Shown piece by piece: positions 6,173 through 11,671 of a stretch of 11,671 nt of DNA (position 1 is its first letter; every line of letters starts with the position of its first letter). Source of the DNA: Planctomycetaceae bacterium (GTDB lineage: Bacteria; Planctomycetota; Planctomycetia; Pirellulales; UBA1268); assembly GCA_947440895.1 (NCBI GenBank), contig CANETO010000029.1, forward strand, positions 1 to 11,671, given 5' to 3'. Below the pieces are notes generated by a model. That model made no database searches, was not told the DNA's origin, and saw nothing but the letters and a program-made list of their open reading frames with translations. Both the position numbers and the translations under genes were made by a program.

Positions 6173-7363
6173 TCAACGGGCCGCTGGCAGGGCTGCCGCA
6201 TCGAGAGCCCGCTTGAGCAGTTCCGGGCTTTGCGCCCGAATCCGATCGAGTTCCTGTTTCGCTGCGGGCTGCGGGCTGGCACTGAGGTACCCGGCCACCG
6301 CCCGCCGGACGAGAGCGTCGTCCACGCCGAGTGCGTCCCACGCCAGAGCCACCGCCGCCACCTCGTCCCAGGCCTGATACCGGGCGAGATCGATGATGGC
6401 ATCGGCCGCCACGGCCGGGCTGGAGAGAAGTGCCGCCGTGGCGGCAACGATTCGCTCACGCGGGATCGTCGCCCCCAGGCTTTCCCCGGCGAACCGCAGC
6501 GCAGCGAGCAGATGCCGCTGATCGAGCGGCCTGGCGCTGCGGTCGTAGAGGCCCCTCTCCTTCAGGTAGTCGAGCCCTTGCGCTCCCTCCGCGACGAGCA
6601 CTCCGGCCAGCATGCCATCGAACCCGGCGCGAAAATCGTCGGCCGGAGACTCGATGCACCGATGCAGGGCGTCGAGACAGTCGCGTGACACCGCTGGATC
6701 GTGCGTGGTGTTTGCGGCAACGCCCAGTAAGAGTCCGTAGAGGCCGCGGCGACGGGCGTCGATACCCGGTTCATTCACCCAGGCAGAGAGCCGGACAGGG
6801 TCGAGCGCCGCGGCTGCCTGGCAGACATCGGGAAAGGCTGCGAGCCCAAATTCCGTGAATGCATCGACGGCAATGGCCGGATCAGGGTGTTCCAGCCGGG
6901 AGGCAAACCACCGCAGCCGTTCGGCTGCCGGCTGGCTGGTGTCGGGCACGGCGACGACGTATCCCAGCAGCGTCTCATCAGCGGCGACTGCCGACCACCA
7001 GAGGTCGGGGGCCGCGTCCACCGTGGTCGAAGCCGTCGCGGTGGCAAACAATACCGCCGTGCCCGCCACCGGCCCGGCCACGCGTGCCGGAATGGCGTCT
7101 CCGACTGCCGGCGGAGCGGACTTGTGGCGGATCAGTTGATCGATTCGAAACCGCTGCGAAAGGAAACCGGTGGCATCGGCGGCCGCCGTGCCCCAAGCCT
7201 CGCCGACGGCCACGATGGACGCTGCATCGCGACGCTGCGCGAGCGATTGGCCGACCGTTCCGCAGAACGGGCATGCCGATGCTGGGGCCGCAACGCATGC
7301 CGCCATCGCCAGCAGGAACATCCAGAACGCCGTTCTGGATGGAACACCCCCTGCCGGCCTCAT
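6173..7363 (-). CDS. Secreted CPFC-motif protein of unknown function
   Basis: No named family was recognised with certainty. The 396-residue product has a signal peptide at residues 1-30 (hydrophobic core FWMFLLAMAACVAA, cleavage APASA before C31). The mature chain thus starts with CPFC (Cys31, Cys34), a CxxC pair that could bind metal or heme-like ligands or form a disulfide. A moderately beta-rich part follows to about residue 140, and the C-terminal 250 residues are helical and alanine-rich, perhaps a repeat solenoid. Similar short CPFC-starting exported proteins occur in planctomycetes (recollection, not checked). The ATG at 7363 overlaps the AIM24 stop codon as ATGA, a sign of translational coupling. 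A start 20 codons upstream would put hydrophilic sequence before the signal peptide. A perfect 10-bp hairpin covers codons 8-15. It is the last gene of the minus-strand operon. Confidence 0.75.
   Translation of the reverse strand: MRPAGGVPSRTAFWMFLLAMAACVAAPASACPFCGTVGQSLAQRRDAASIVAVGEAWGTAAADATGFLSQRFRIDQLIRHKSAPPAVGDAIPARVAGPVAGTAVLFATATASTTVDAAPDLWWSAVAADETLLGYVVAVPDTSQPAAERLRWFASRLEHPDPAIAVDAFTEFGLAAFPDVCQAAAALDPVRLSAWVNEPGIDARRRGLYGLLLGVAANTTHDPAVSRDCLDALHRCIESPADDFRAGFDGMLAGVLVAEGAQGLDYLKERGLYDRSARPLDQRHLLAALRFAGESLGATIPRERIVAATAALLSSPAVAADAIIDLARYQAWDEVAAVALAWDALGVDDALVRRAVAGYLSASPQPAAKQELDRIRAQSPELLKRALDAAALPAAR
7319..7341 (-). promoter_or_regulatory. Perfect 10-bp hairpin early in the CPFC protein gene
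   Basis: CATCCAGAAC (7319-7328) and GTTCTGGATG (7332-7341) form a perfect stem with a three-base loop. In the mRNA it begins 22 bases after the ATG at 7363, inside signal-peptide codons. Its place just past the ATGA junction could slow ribosomes or attenuate the last gene, but no T-run follows. Confidence 0.4.
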
Positions 7364-8028
7364 TCGGAATCCCAGCCCGCACGTTCCTTCTGCATCCGTG
7401 CCCGCCAGTAGGGGACCGTGCACAAGATCAGTTTGCCCGTGCCCTTGTAGACGTAGGCCCGCTTCTGGCCCGACAGCCAGTAGCTGATGAGGTTCTTCGC
7501 GGGTCGTTTGAGTTGCATGGAAATCCCCTGTGTCCGCGCGATCACGAAGGGGCCGTCGGTGACGAGCGTCTCGTCGTTGAGTTCGACCTCGTGCACCGGG
7601 CCATCGACCGAGAGCACGACCTGACCTTCTCCCTTGAGGGCCGTCTTGTACCAGAGCAGTCCCTCGCCGGCCCAGAAGGACGTAAGCATCGGTTCGCGGT
7701 GAATCGAGAGTTTCACCTGGCCATCACTCGCCCAGAAGCACCGCGTGTCGAGTACCCAGCGATCCCCAGCCGCCAGCTTCATGATGTGGTAGCCGCCGAG
7801 CGTCGAGTCGAGATAGACGGTGCCCGTGCCGCTGTAGCGGGGCCGCACCACCGACTCGTCGGAAAAGAGCGACACCCACCAGGCCTTGAGTGTGGGGAGG
7901 GGCACATCCATCGTCAGCGCGCCCACCATATGGTTGAGCGCTCCCCGCTCGGCCCGCATGTCATTGTCGTCGAGAGACACCCTCACCCACCGCATCCCCT
8001 CGGTATGTTCGACCTTAAATGTCGCCAT
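7360..8028 (-). CDS. AIM24 family protein
   Basis: AIM24 (formerly DUF124) proteins are beta-rich, with no known enzymatic activity; the yeast member acts in mitochondrial inner-membrane organisation and bacterial ones are uncharacterised. The 222-residue length fits the family. Visible features are the early R-x-E-x-GA-x-x-x-MVGAL element (residues 25-38), SGTGTVYLDS near 67-76, and the C-terminal strand-rich part with WAGEGLLWYKTALKG and TDGPFVIART. There is no signal peptide, so it is likely cytoplasmic or membrane-associated. The start at 8028 is fixed by a strong GGAGG (8042-8038) nine bases upstream; upstream in-frame sequence is low-complexity, Arg/Ser/Pro-rich antisense of the neighbouring gene. 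It overlaps the end of the UrtA-like gene by 14 bp and the next start by 4 bp. Confidence 0.85.
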   Translation of the reverse strand: MATFKVEHTEGMRWVRVSLDDNDMRAERGALNHMVGALTMDVPLPTLKAWWVSLFSDESVVRPRYSGTGTVYLDSTLGGYHIMKLAAGDRWVLDTRCFWASDGQVKLSIHREPMLTSFWAGEGLLWYKTALKGEGQVVLSVDGPVHEVELNDETLVTDGPFVIARTQGISMQLKRPAKNLISYWLSGQKRAYVYKGTGKLILCTVPYWRARMQKERAGWDSE

Positions 8029-9343
8029 CGATCGAGACCTCCGGGCCGCGTGTGATGCCCCCCTTTGTCCAGTCGCAGCTCCAGCCAGGGAAGGCGATCT
8101 GCGGGTAGGGATCGGGTGTGATGGGGGCGTCCGACTGGTGGACGATGTCGAACTGCCGGTCGGCGCGGATGCGTCCCACCCGGAAATATCGGGTGCAGTG
8201 CTGGGTCTTTGGGTCGAGTTGGACCAGGCCGCCGGGGCCCGCAAACGTGAGCCCCTCGCCCATGGCTCCCCGGATAGCCTCGGTGTCGAGCGAACCGGCC
8301 CGCTCAACGGCCTGCCGCCAGAGATGCACGAGTCCCCATTGGGGCTCCAGCGGATCGCCTGTCACACGGTCGTGGCCGAATTCATGGCGGAAATCGTCCA
8401 CCCAGCGGCGGTTGGCCTCAGTCGGCAGGCTTTGGAAATAACAGGAGACCGAAAGGTGCCCGCACACCTGTTCGGGGAGCATGTTCCGCAGTTCGTCCTC
8501 GGCGATGCTCGTCGACATCACCGGCAGTTTCTCCGGATTGATTCTGGCTTCGGCCAGCGCATTGAACAGGCCGATGTTGCTGTCACCGTTGACGGTGCTG
8601 AGTACGCAGTCGGCCCCCGACGCCTGGATCAGGTTCACCACCGGGGCAAAATCCCGATGGCCGAGCGGCAGATACATCTCGCCGGCCGGCCGCATGCCTT
8701 TCGCTGCCATGTATTTCTTGGCCACGAAATTTGCCGTTCGTGGAAAGACGTAATCGGATCCCAGCAGAAAGATCTTTTTGAGGCCCCCGCCTGCGGGGCT
8801 CGAGAGCCAATCGATGACCGGTAGGATCTGCTGGTTGGGCACCAAGCCGCCATAGACGACATGGGCCGACGACTCGTTGCCCTCGTACTGCACCGGGTAG
8901 AAGAGCAGACGGTCATGCTCTTCGATGACCGGCAACACCGCCTTGCGGCTCGAACTCGTCCAACAGCCGAACAGGGCGGCGGCGCCCCAGTCGATCAGTT
9001 CGCGGGCCCGTTTCGGGTAGAGGTCTGTCCGAGATTTCGGGTCGGGGCCCCAGGCCTCGATCTGGCGGCCGAGCAGTCCACCCGACGCATTGATCTGTTC
9101 GAAGGCAAACAGTTCCACGTCGCGGAGCGACGTCTCGCTGATGGCCATCGTGCCGGTCTGCGAGTGGAGCAGACCGACCCGTATCGGCTGCCGGCCGGCC
9201 GGCATGCCCGTCGGCCGGCAGCCGACAAACAGGAAAGGGGCGAACGCCTGCGCGGCGGCCAATGTCGCCGCGGCACTGGCGTGCCTGCCGAAATCTCTTC
9301 GGGAAACGCGATGTGTGAGTCCCCTGCTCTGGTGCCGCTCCAT
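8015..9343 (-). CDS. UrtA/FmdD-like urea or short-amide substrate-binding protein, Tat signal
   Basis: Proteins of this family (Peripla_BP_5 type) bind urea or short amides outside the cytoplasmic membrane and deliver them to a branched-chain-type ABC transporter. The 442-residue product matches throughout: RVGLLHSQTGTMAISETSLR at about 55-74, INASGGLLGR at 84-93, FGCWTSSSRKAVLP at 125-138, YPVQYEG at 149-155, then GSDYVFPRT and STVNGDSN. The N-terminus carries SRRDF at 14-18, a twin-arginine motif, before an alanine-rich core ending FVGC (Cys42), so Tat export and perhaps lipidation are likely. No permease or ATPase gene (urtB-E) is within the window; the neighbours are DUF4239 and AIM24 genes. 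GAGGAG, overlapping the upstream stop codon, precedes the ATG; the gap to the DUF4239 gene is 3 bp. A role as ligand sensor rather than transporter subunit is inference. Confidence 0.88.
   Translation of the reverse strand: MERHQSRGLTHRVSRRDFGRHASAAATLAAAQAFAPFLFVGCRPTGMPAGRQPIRVGLLHSQTGTMAISETSLRDVELFAFEQINASGGLLGRQIEAWGPDPKSRTDLYPKRARELIDWGAAALFGCWTSSSRKAVLPVIEEHDRLLFYPVQYEGNESSAHVVYGGLVPNQQILPVIDWLSSPAGGGLKKIFLLGSDYVFPRTANFVAKKYMAAKGMRPAGEMYLPLGHRDFAPVVNLIQASGADCVLSTVNGDSNIGLFNALAEARINPEKLPVMSTSIAEDELRNMLPEQVCGHLSVSCYFQSLPTEANRRWVDDFRHEFGHDRVTGDPLEPQWGLVHLWRQAVERAGSLDTEAIRGAMGEGLTFAGPGGLVQLDPKTQHCTRYFRVGRIRADRQFDIVHQSDAPITPDPYPQIAFPGWSCDWTKGGITRGPEVSIDGDI
8038..8042 (-). promoter_or_regulatory. 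Ribosome binding site of the AIM24 gene
   Basis: GGAGG on the minus strand stands 9 bases before the ATG at 8028, inside the last codons of the UrtA-like gene. It decides the start and rules out the upstream in-frame ATG at 8307. Confidence 0.75.
9184..9225. repeat. Perfect 14-bp inverted repeat in the UrtA-like gene
   Basis: TCGGCTGCCGGCCG (9184-9197) and CGGCCGGCAGCCGA (9212-9225) are exact reverse complements around a 14-base loop. They code for the linker just after the putative lipobox Cys42 of the UrtA-like protein. In mRNA this would be a very stable stem between the signal-peptide codons and the binding domain. Confidence 0.6.
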
Positions 9344-9346
9344 CGC

Positions 9347-10138
9347 CTACTCCTCGACCATGTGCTTGTAGAGGGCCTCGAACGGCTCAGGCGTCACGGC
9401 CACCTCGCCCCGAAACGGATGGTCCATGGCGGCGATCAAAAAGATCATCGTGCCGAGATAGGCCGACAGGAGTCCACCCAGCAGCAGGTGCGTGATGAAT
9501 TTCATGTCGAAGAGCCAGACCATGGCGATGTTGATCAGCGCTCCCAGAATGACGACATACCACATCACCGGTGGGATCGCCGTGTTGACGGAAAACAGCC
9601 GCATCCGCCGGTGCTCGAGGAAGGTGTTGAACTGCCGCAACGCCTCGGCGTGCAGAATTTCCTGTGCCGGTGTCGCCGGCTGGAAGTCGAGGAGTTTCTC
9701 CTGGAAGGCCTGCACGCGGATCGTGCCGTCCACGGGCACGATGCCCTGCCGCTGGAGCGGCCAGGCATACTTGATCGTATAGCGCGTGTAGTCGCGGAGG
9801 ATCCAGCGGAGGTTTTGGCCGTAGGGCTCCGGGTAGCGGGAGACGTCTTCGTAGAGCGCCGACAGGGCCGCGGCTTCGTGGGTGACGTGCGCGCTCGTCT
9901 CGGATGCATTCTGGTAGGCGGTGACCGCAATCAGGCCCAGGAGCAGGCCGTAGAACACGCAGAAGCAGGAGAGCACGTAGCCGACGATGTCGTTGGCCCC
10001 GCGGGTGTTCTTGACGAACTGCCGCAGGATGGGCCGCAGAAAGATCAGCCCCGCCCAGTAAAAACCGACGAACACCGCGATCATCAGGATCGCGAAGGTT
10101 TCGGTCGGCAGATCGTAGACCCAGAAAAAGTTGTGCAT
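9347..10138 (-). CDS. DUF4239 (bestrophin-like) integral membrane protein
   Basis: The 263-residue product has the layout of the DUF4239 family: two N-terminal membrane helices (about 14-34 and 51-75), a soluble helical region of about 110 residues (TSAHVTHEAAALSALYEDV and RDYTRYTIKYAW are typical in pattern), two C-terminal helices (188-210 and 214-238), then DHPFRGEV at 239-246, the family's closing motif. Its function is unproven; the family is described as bestrophin-like, so an ion channel is a guess only. The ATG at 10138 follows an 82-bp gap containing hairpins, with only a weak purine-rich ribosome site. The stop lies 3 bp before the start of the UrtA-like gene, so the two are most likely co-translated. 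Confidence 0.85.
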   Translation of the reverse strand: MHNFFWVYDLPTETFAILMIAVFVGFYWAGLIFLRPILRQFVKNTRGANDIVGYVLSCFCVFYGLLLGLIAVTAYQNASETSAHVTHEAAALSALYEDVSRYPEPYGQNLRWILRDYTRYTIKYAWPLQRQGIVPVDGTIRVQAFQEKLLDFQPATPAQEILHAEALRQFNTFLEHRRMRLFSVNTAIPPVMWYVVILGALINIAMVWLFDMKFITHLLLGGLLSAYLGTMIFLIAAMDHPFRGEVAVTPEPFEALYKHMVEE

Positions 10139-10220
10139 GGTTCCGTGCCGGGGGCACCGCCGCGGCGGCCGCCACGGTCAGGAAAGCGATGCTACCAACG
10201 GACTTTTGCCGTTGCACGTT
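10139..10220 (-). promoter_or_regulatory. 82-bp structured gap inside the minus-strand operon
   Basis: This is the largest gap in the operon. CAACGG (10196-10201) and CCGTTG (10209-10214) form a 6-bp hairpin 6 bp beyond the stop of the preceding gene. GTGCC (10145-10149) and GGCAC (10153-10157) form a small hairpin just before the DUF4239 ATG, and CCGCCGCGGCGG (10157-10168) is a palindrome. It could hold a processing site, weak terminator or internal promoter; no clear promoter motif is seen. Confidence 0.35.
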
Positions 10221-10757
10221 TCACTCCACGGCTTCCCCGTCCAGGGCATAGATTGCCAGGTGCCGGCCGTCAGGCCCCCGTAATTCCTGCACTCGGAACG
10301 TGCCGGTCACGGCCACTGGCCGGATCGAGAAATTCGCCGTGGTGCCGGGTACCATCCGGACGACCACGCAGTCGTGGAGCAGTGCGCCGGGGCCGAAACA
10401 GCACTCCATATTGTCCCGCACGAGCACGAACTGGGTCAGGCCGGTCTGCTGGAAACTCGGCAGGATGTAGCCACGGATACGGACACGGCTCTGTTCCAGG
10501 CCGGTCACCCGTGAGGGAAGCAGGTCGCGGGTGAACGGGTCGCCCTTCTGCATGTCGAGTTTGATGTCATCGAACGAGATATCCCGCCGAGCCGTCGAAG
10601 GGGGCCGCGTGGTCGGCACGGGTGGGGCTTGAGAAAGCTCGGCCGGCGGTGCTGCTGCGGAAACAGTGGGCACCGTCCGCGGAGGTGCTGCTGGCTGACC
10701 GCAGCCGATGAGACAGACGGCCGCGATCAGCATGGTCCATGGGCGGTTAGCGTACAA
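10221..10757 (-). CDS. DUF3299-like lipoprotein
   Basis: The 178-residue product begins with a short signal peptide and a perfect lipobox LIGC, so Cys19 should be lipidated. A Pro/Ala-rich linker (about 20-55) precedes a compact domain with RGYILPSFQQTG at 95-106 and QFVLVRDNMECCFGPG at 109-124, the signature I associate with DUF3299. The function of the family is unknown; the adjacent cysteines (119-120) suggest metal or redox chemistry. A TTG start at 10757 is preferred to ATG at 10733 because GAGG stands 6 bases before it and because it adds an arginine to the otherwise uncharged signal N-region. It then overlaps the preceding gene by 11 bp. The preceding gene codes for a related domain, so the two are paralogues. 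Confidence 0.75.
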   Translation of the reverse strand: MYANRPWTMLIAAVCLIGCGQPAAPPRTVPTVSAAAPPAELSQAPPVPTTRPPSTARRDISFDDIKLDMQKGDPFTRDLLPSRVTGLEQSRVRIRGYILPSFQQTGLTQFVLVRDNMECCFGPGALLHDCVVVRMVPGTTANFSIRPVAVTGTFRVQELRGPDGRHLAIYALDGEAVE

Positions 10758-11448
10758 AGGCGTCCTCAAGGTGGTAGACCACGCCGCCATCCAGACCCGG
10801 AGCGCCCATGGGGCGGATGACAAACCGGCCGGCGATCTTGGTGAGACGGGGCGTGAAATCGATGCCCTTGGGATGGTCGGGATCCTTCAGTTGCACGAGG
10901 ACCCGATCCGTGATCTTCGGATTGCCGCCGAAGCAGCAGTCGCCCTGATCGCGGACCAACAGGAACTGCGCGATGCCGCTCTGCTGCTTGCCCGGATAGA
11001 TGTATCCCTTCAGCAGCACGTTGTGTCCGTTCACACCTCGTGCGGTGTCGGGCACCGTGCCAGGTGGATCGCCGGCCAGAGGCTGGAGCATGCCATAATC
11101 GATTCGCTCGTACCCTGTCGGTAGCTCGGCGATGTAGGTCCGAGACAGGCTGACGAGCCCGCCGATGAGGGATACCGCCGACACGATGACCGCCCCGAAG
11201 GCCAGCGCCCTTCCGGTGAAAGCTTCGGGCCGCTGGGCAATCATGCGGGAGGCCAGCACGCCGAGGATGATGCCCAGAATCGGGACCACGGCCAGCGGCC
11301 AGTCGATAAACGCCAGAGGTGAGAGGGCTGCCAAGACTGCTGCGGCGATCGCGGTCGGGGGGATCGCACGATAGTGGCCTTCCCCACCTGGGGCGTTCGC
11401 GCCGTCTGGCGATTCCTGCCGGGGGGTATCGAAGAGACCTGCTGGCAT
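10747..11448 (-). CDS. Three-helix membrane protein with DUF3299-like C-terminal domain
   Basis: The 233-residue product has a hydrophilic N-terminus, three probable membrane helices (about 32-48, 51-70 and 81-101) resembling DUF4190-type modules, and a C-terminal domain expected outside or at the membrane. That domain contains LKGYIYPGKQQSGIAQFLLV at 146-165 and RDQGDCCFGG at 166-175, and aligns well with the lipoprotein encoded next. The conserved core is GYI-x-P-x2-QQ-x-G-x2-QF-x-LVRD-x3-CCFG. The start at 11448 is supported by GAGAGG about nine bases upstream; longer readings to 11601 add Arg/Ser-rich low-complexity sequence that overlaps the preceding gene. The gap to the preceding stop is 28 bp. 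Function is unknown; pairing with the lipoprotein suggests a membrane complex (inference). Confidence 0.8.
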   Translation of the reverse strand: MPAGLFDTPRQESPDGANAPGGEGHYRAIPPTAIAAAVLAALSPLAFIDWPLAVVPILGIILGVLASRMIAQRPEAFTGRALAFGAVIVSAVSLIGGLVSLSRTYIAELPTGYERIDYGMLQPLAGDPPGTVPDTARGVNGHNVLLKGYIYPGKQQSGIAQFLLVRDQGDCCFGGNPKITDRVLVQLKDPDHPKGIDFTPRLTKIAGRFVIRPMGAPGLDGGVVYHLEDAFVR

Positions 11449-11476
11449 GCGGGTGTGCCTCTCTATGCTTTTGGCT

Positions 11477-11671
11477 CTAGCGGACAGACGGACCGGCGCC
11501 GTCCGTCCGCAGTCTGGCCCGTACGATGACCGCGACCAGAATCGCGATGATCCCCCAGAAGATCCACTGCCAGACCGATATCTGCCGAGGTGTCGCGGCA
11601 TCAGCCAGCGGGGGCATGGGGGCGGTGGCAGGAACTGCGGGAGGAGAAGCCGAAAGTTTCGTGGGGTCGAT
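11477..11671 (-). CDS. C-terminal end of a membrane-anchored protein (5' end outside window)
   Basis: On the minus strand the frame beginning at the last base is open for 64 codons and ends with TAG at 11479-11477. The fragment reads as a Pro/Ala-rich linker (SASPPAVPATAPMPPLADAA), a single strong membrane helix (WQWIFWGIIAILVAVIV) and a short positive tail (RARLRTDG), a typical single-pass anchor at a protein's C-terminus with the tail in the cytoplasm. The bulk of the protein lies beyond the window, so its function is unknown. It reads in the same direction as the following gene with a 28-bp gap, so it is probably the upstream member of the same operon. An internal ATG at fragment residue 19 could only give a 46-residue product. 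Confidence 0.65.
   Translation of the reverse strand: MDPTKLSASPPAVPATAPMPPLADAATPRQISVWQWIFWGIIAILVAVIVRARLRTDGAGPSVR

Noticed and set aside
6859..8055. Open frame of 398 codons on the plus strand
   Set aside because: It is antisense to the CPFC and AIM24 genes, both supported by signal peptide, coupling or a Shine-Dalgarno site.
9387..10217. Minus-strand frame starting with a signal-peptide-like stretch
   Set aside because: After about 25 residues it is an out-of-frame shadow of the DUF4239 gene; the membrane protein frame fits a known family.
8861..10534. Open frame of 557 codons on the plus strand
   Set aside because: It runs antisense through the UrtA-like, DUF4239 and DUF3299 genes and its translation is low-complexity Arg/His/Asp-rich.
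1..11671. tRNA, rRNA, CRISPR, insertion sequence or phage attachment site
   Set aside because: No cloverleaf, regularly spaced repeats, transposase frame or terminal inverted repeats with target duplication were seen.
1..11671. Nitrogen-metabolism island linking glnN and the UrtA-like gene
   Set aside because: They are nearly 7 kb apart, on opposite strands, with unrelated genes between; adjacency gives no support for a shared pathway.

Overview
The window is GC-rich, densely coded bacterial DNA. It most probably comes from a planctomycete (Planctomycetota, Pirellulales-like). The basis is the combination of a type III glutamine synthetase, a very long lipoprotein-type TolC homologue, several envelope proteins of the kind common in planctomycete genomes, and short CAAGTT/AACTTG hairpins behind genes. 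The assignment rests on family recognition; no database search was possible.

Left part, plus strand: the 3' end of a type III glutamine synthetase (glnN, 1-1122) overlaps the start of rsmG, the 16S rRNA m7G527 methyltransferase (1119-1823). A 309-bp non-coding stretch follows (1824-2132) and is full of inverted repeats. Next comes a divergent pair: an unrecognised 163-residue protein on the minus strand (2133-2624) and a secreted ApbE-type FAD:protein FMN transferase on the plus strand (2623-3714). Their ATG codons overlap inside one TCATGA palindrome. After ApbE there is a leader with three successive hairpins (3796-3876) and then a 714-residue TolC-family outer-membrane efflux lipoprotein (3949-6093).

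Right part, minus strand: seven genes run in one direction from the right edge to 6173 and look like one operon. In transcription order they are the tail of a protein with a C-terminal membrane helix (11477-11671, no start codon in the window); a three-helix membrane protein with a DUF3299-like C-terminal domain; a lipoprotein with a related domain; a DUF4239 membrane protein; a UrtA/FmdD-like substrate-binding protein with a twin-arginine signal; an AIM24-family protein; and a secreted CPFC-motif protein. Junctions are 28 bp, an 11-bp overlap, 82 bp, 3 bp, a 14-bp overlap and a 4-bp ATGA overlap. The operon ends at a strong hairpin (6103-6123) shared with the convergent TolC gene.

How they may work together: glnN and rsmG are housekeeping genes. 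ApbE flavinylates exported proteins and TolC exports substrates, so both act at the envelope. The minus-strand operon codes almost wholly for envelope proteins and carries a urea/amide-type binding protein with no transporter permease or ATPase in view. It is the best candidate here for an undescribed system, but its function cannot be read from sequence alone. I see no tRNA, rRNA, CRISPR array, insertion sequence or phage gene.
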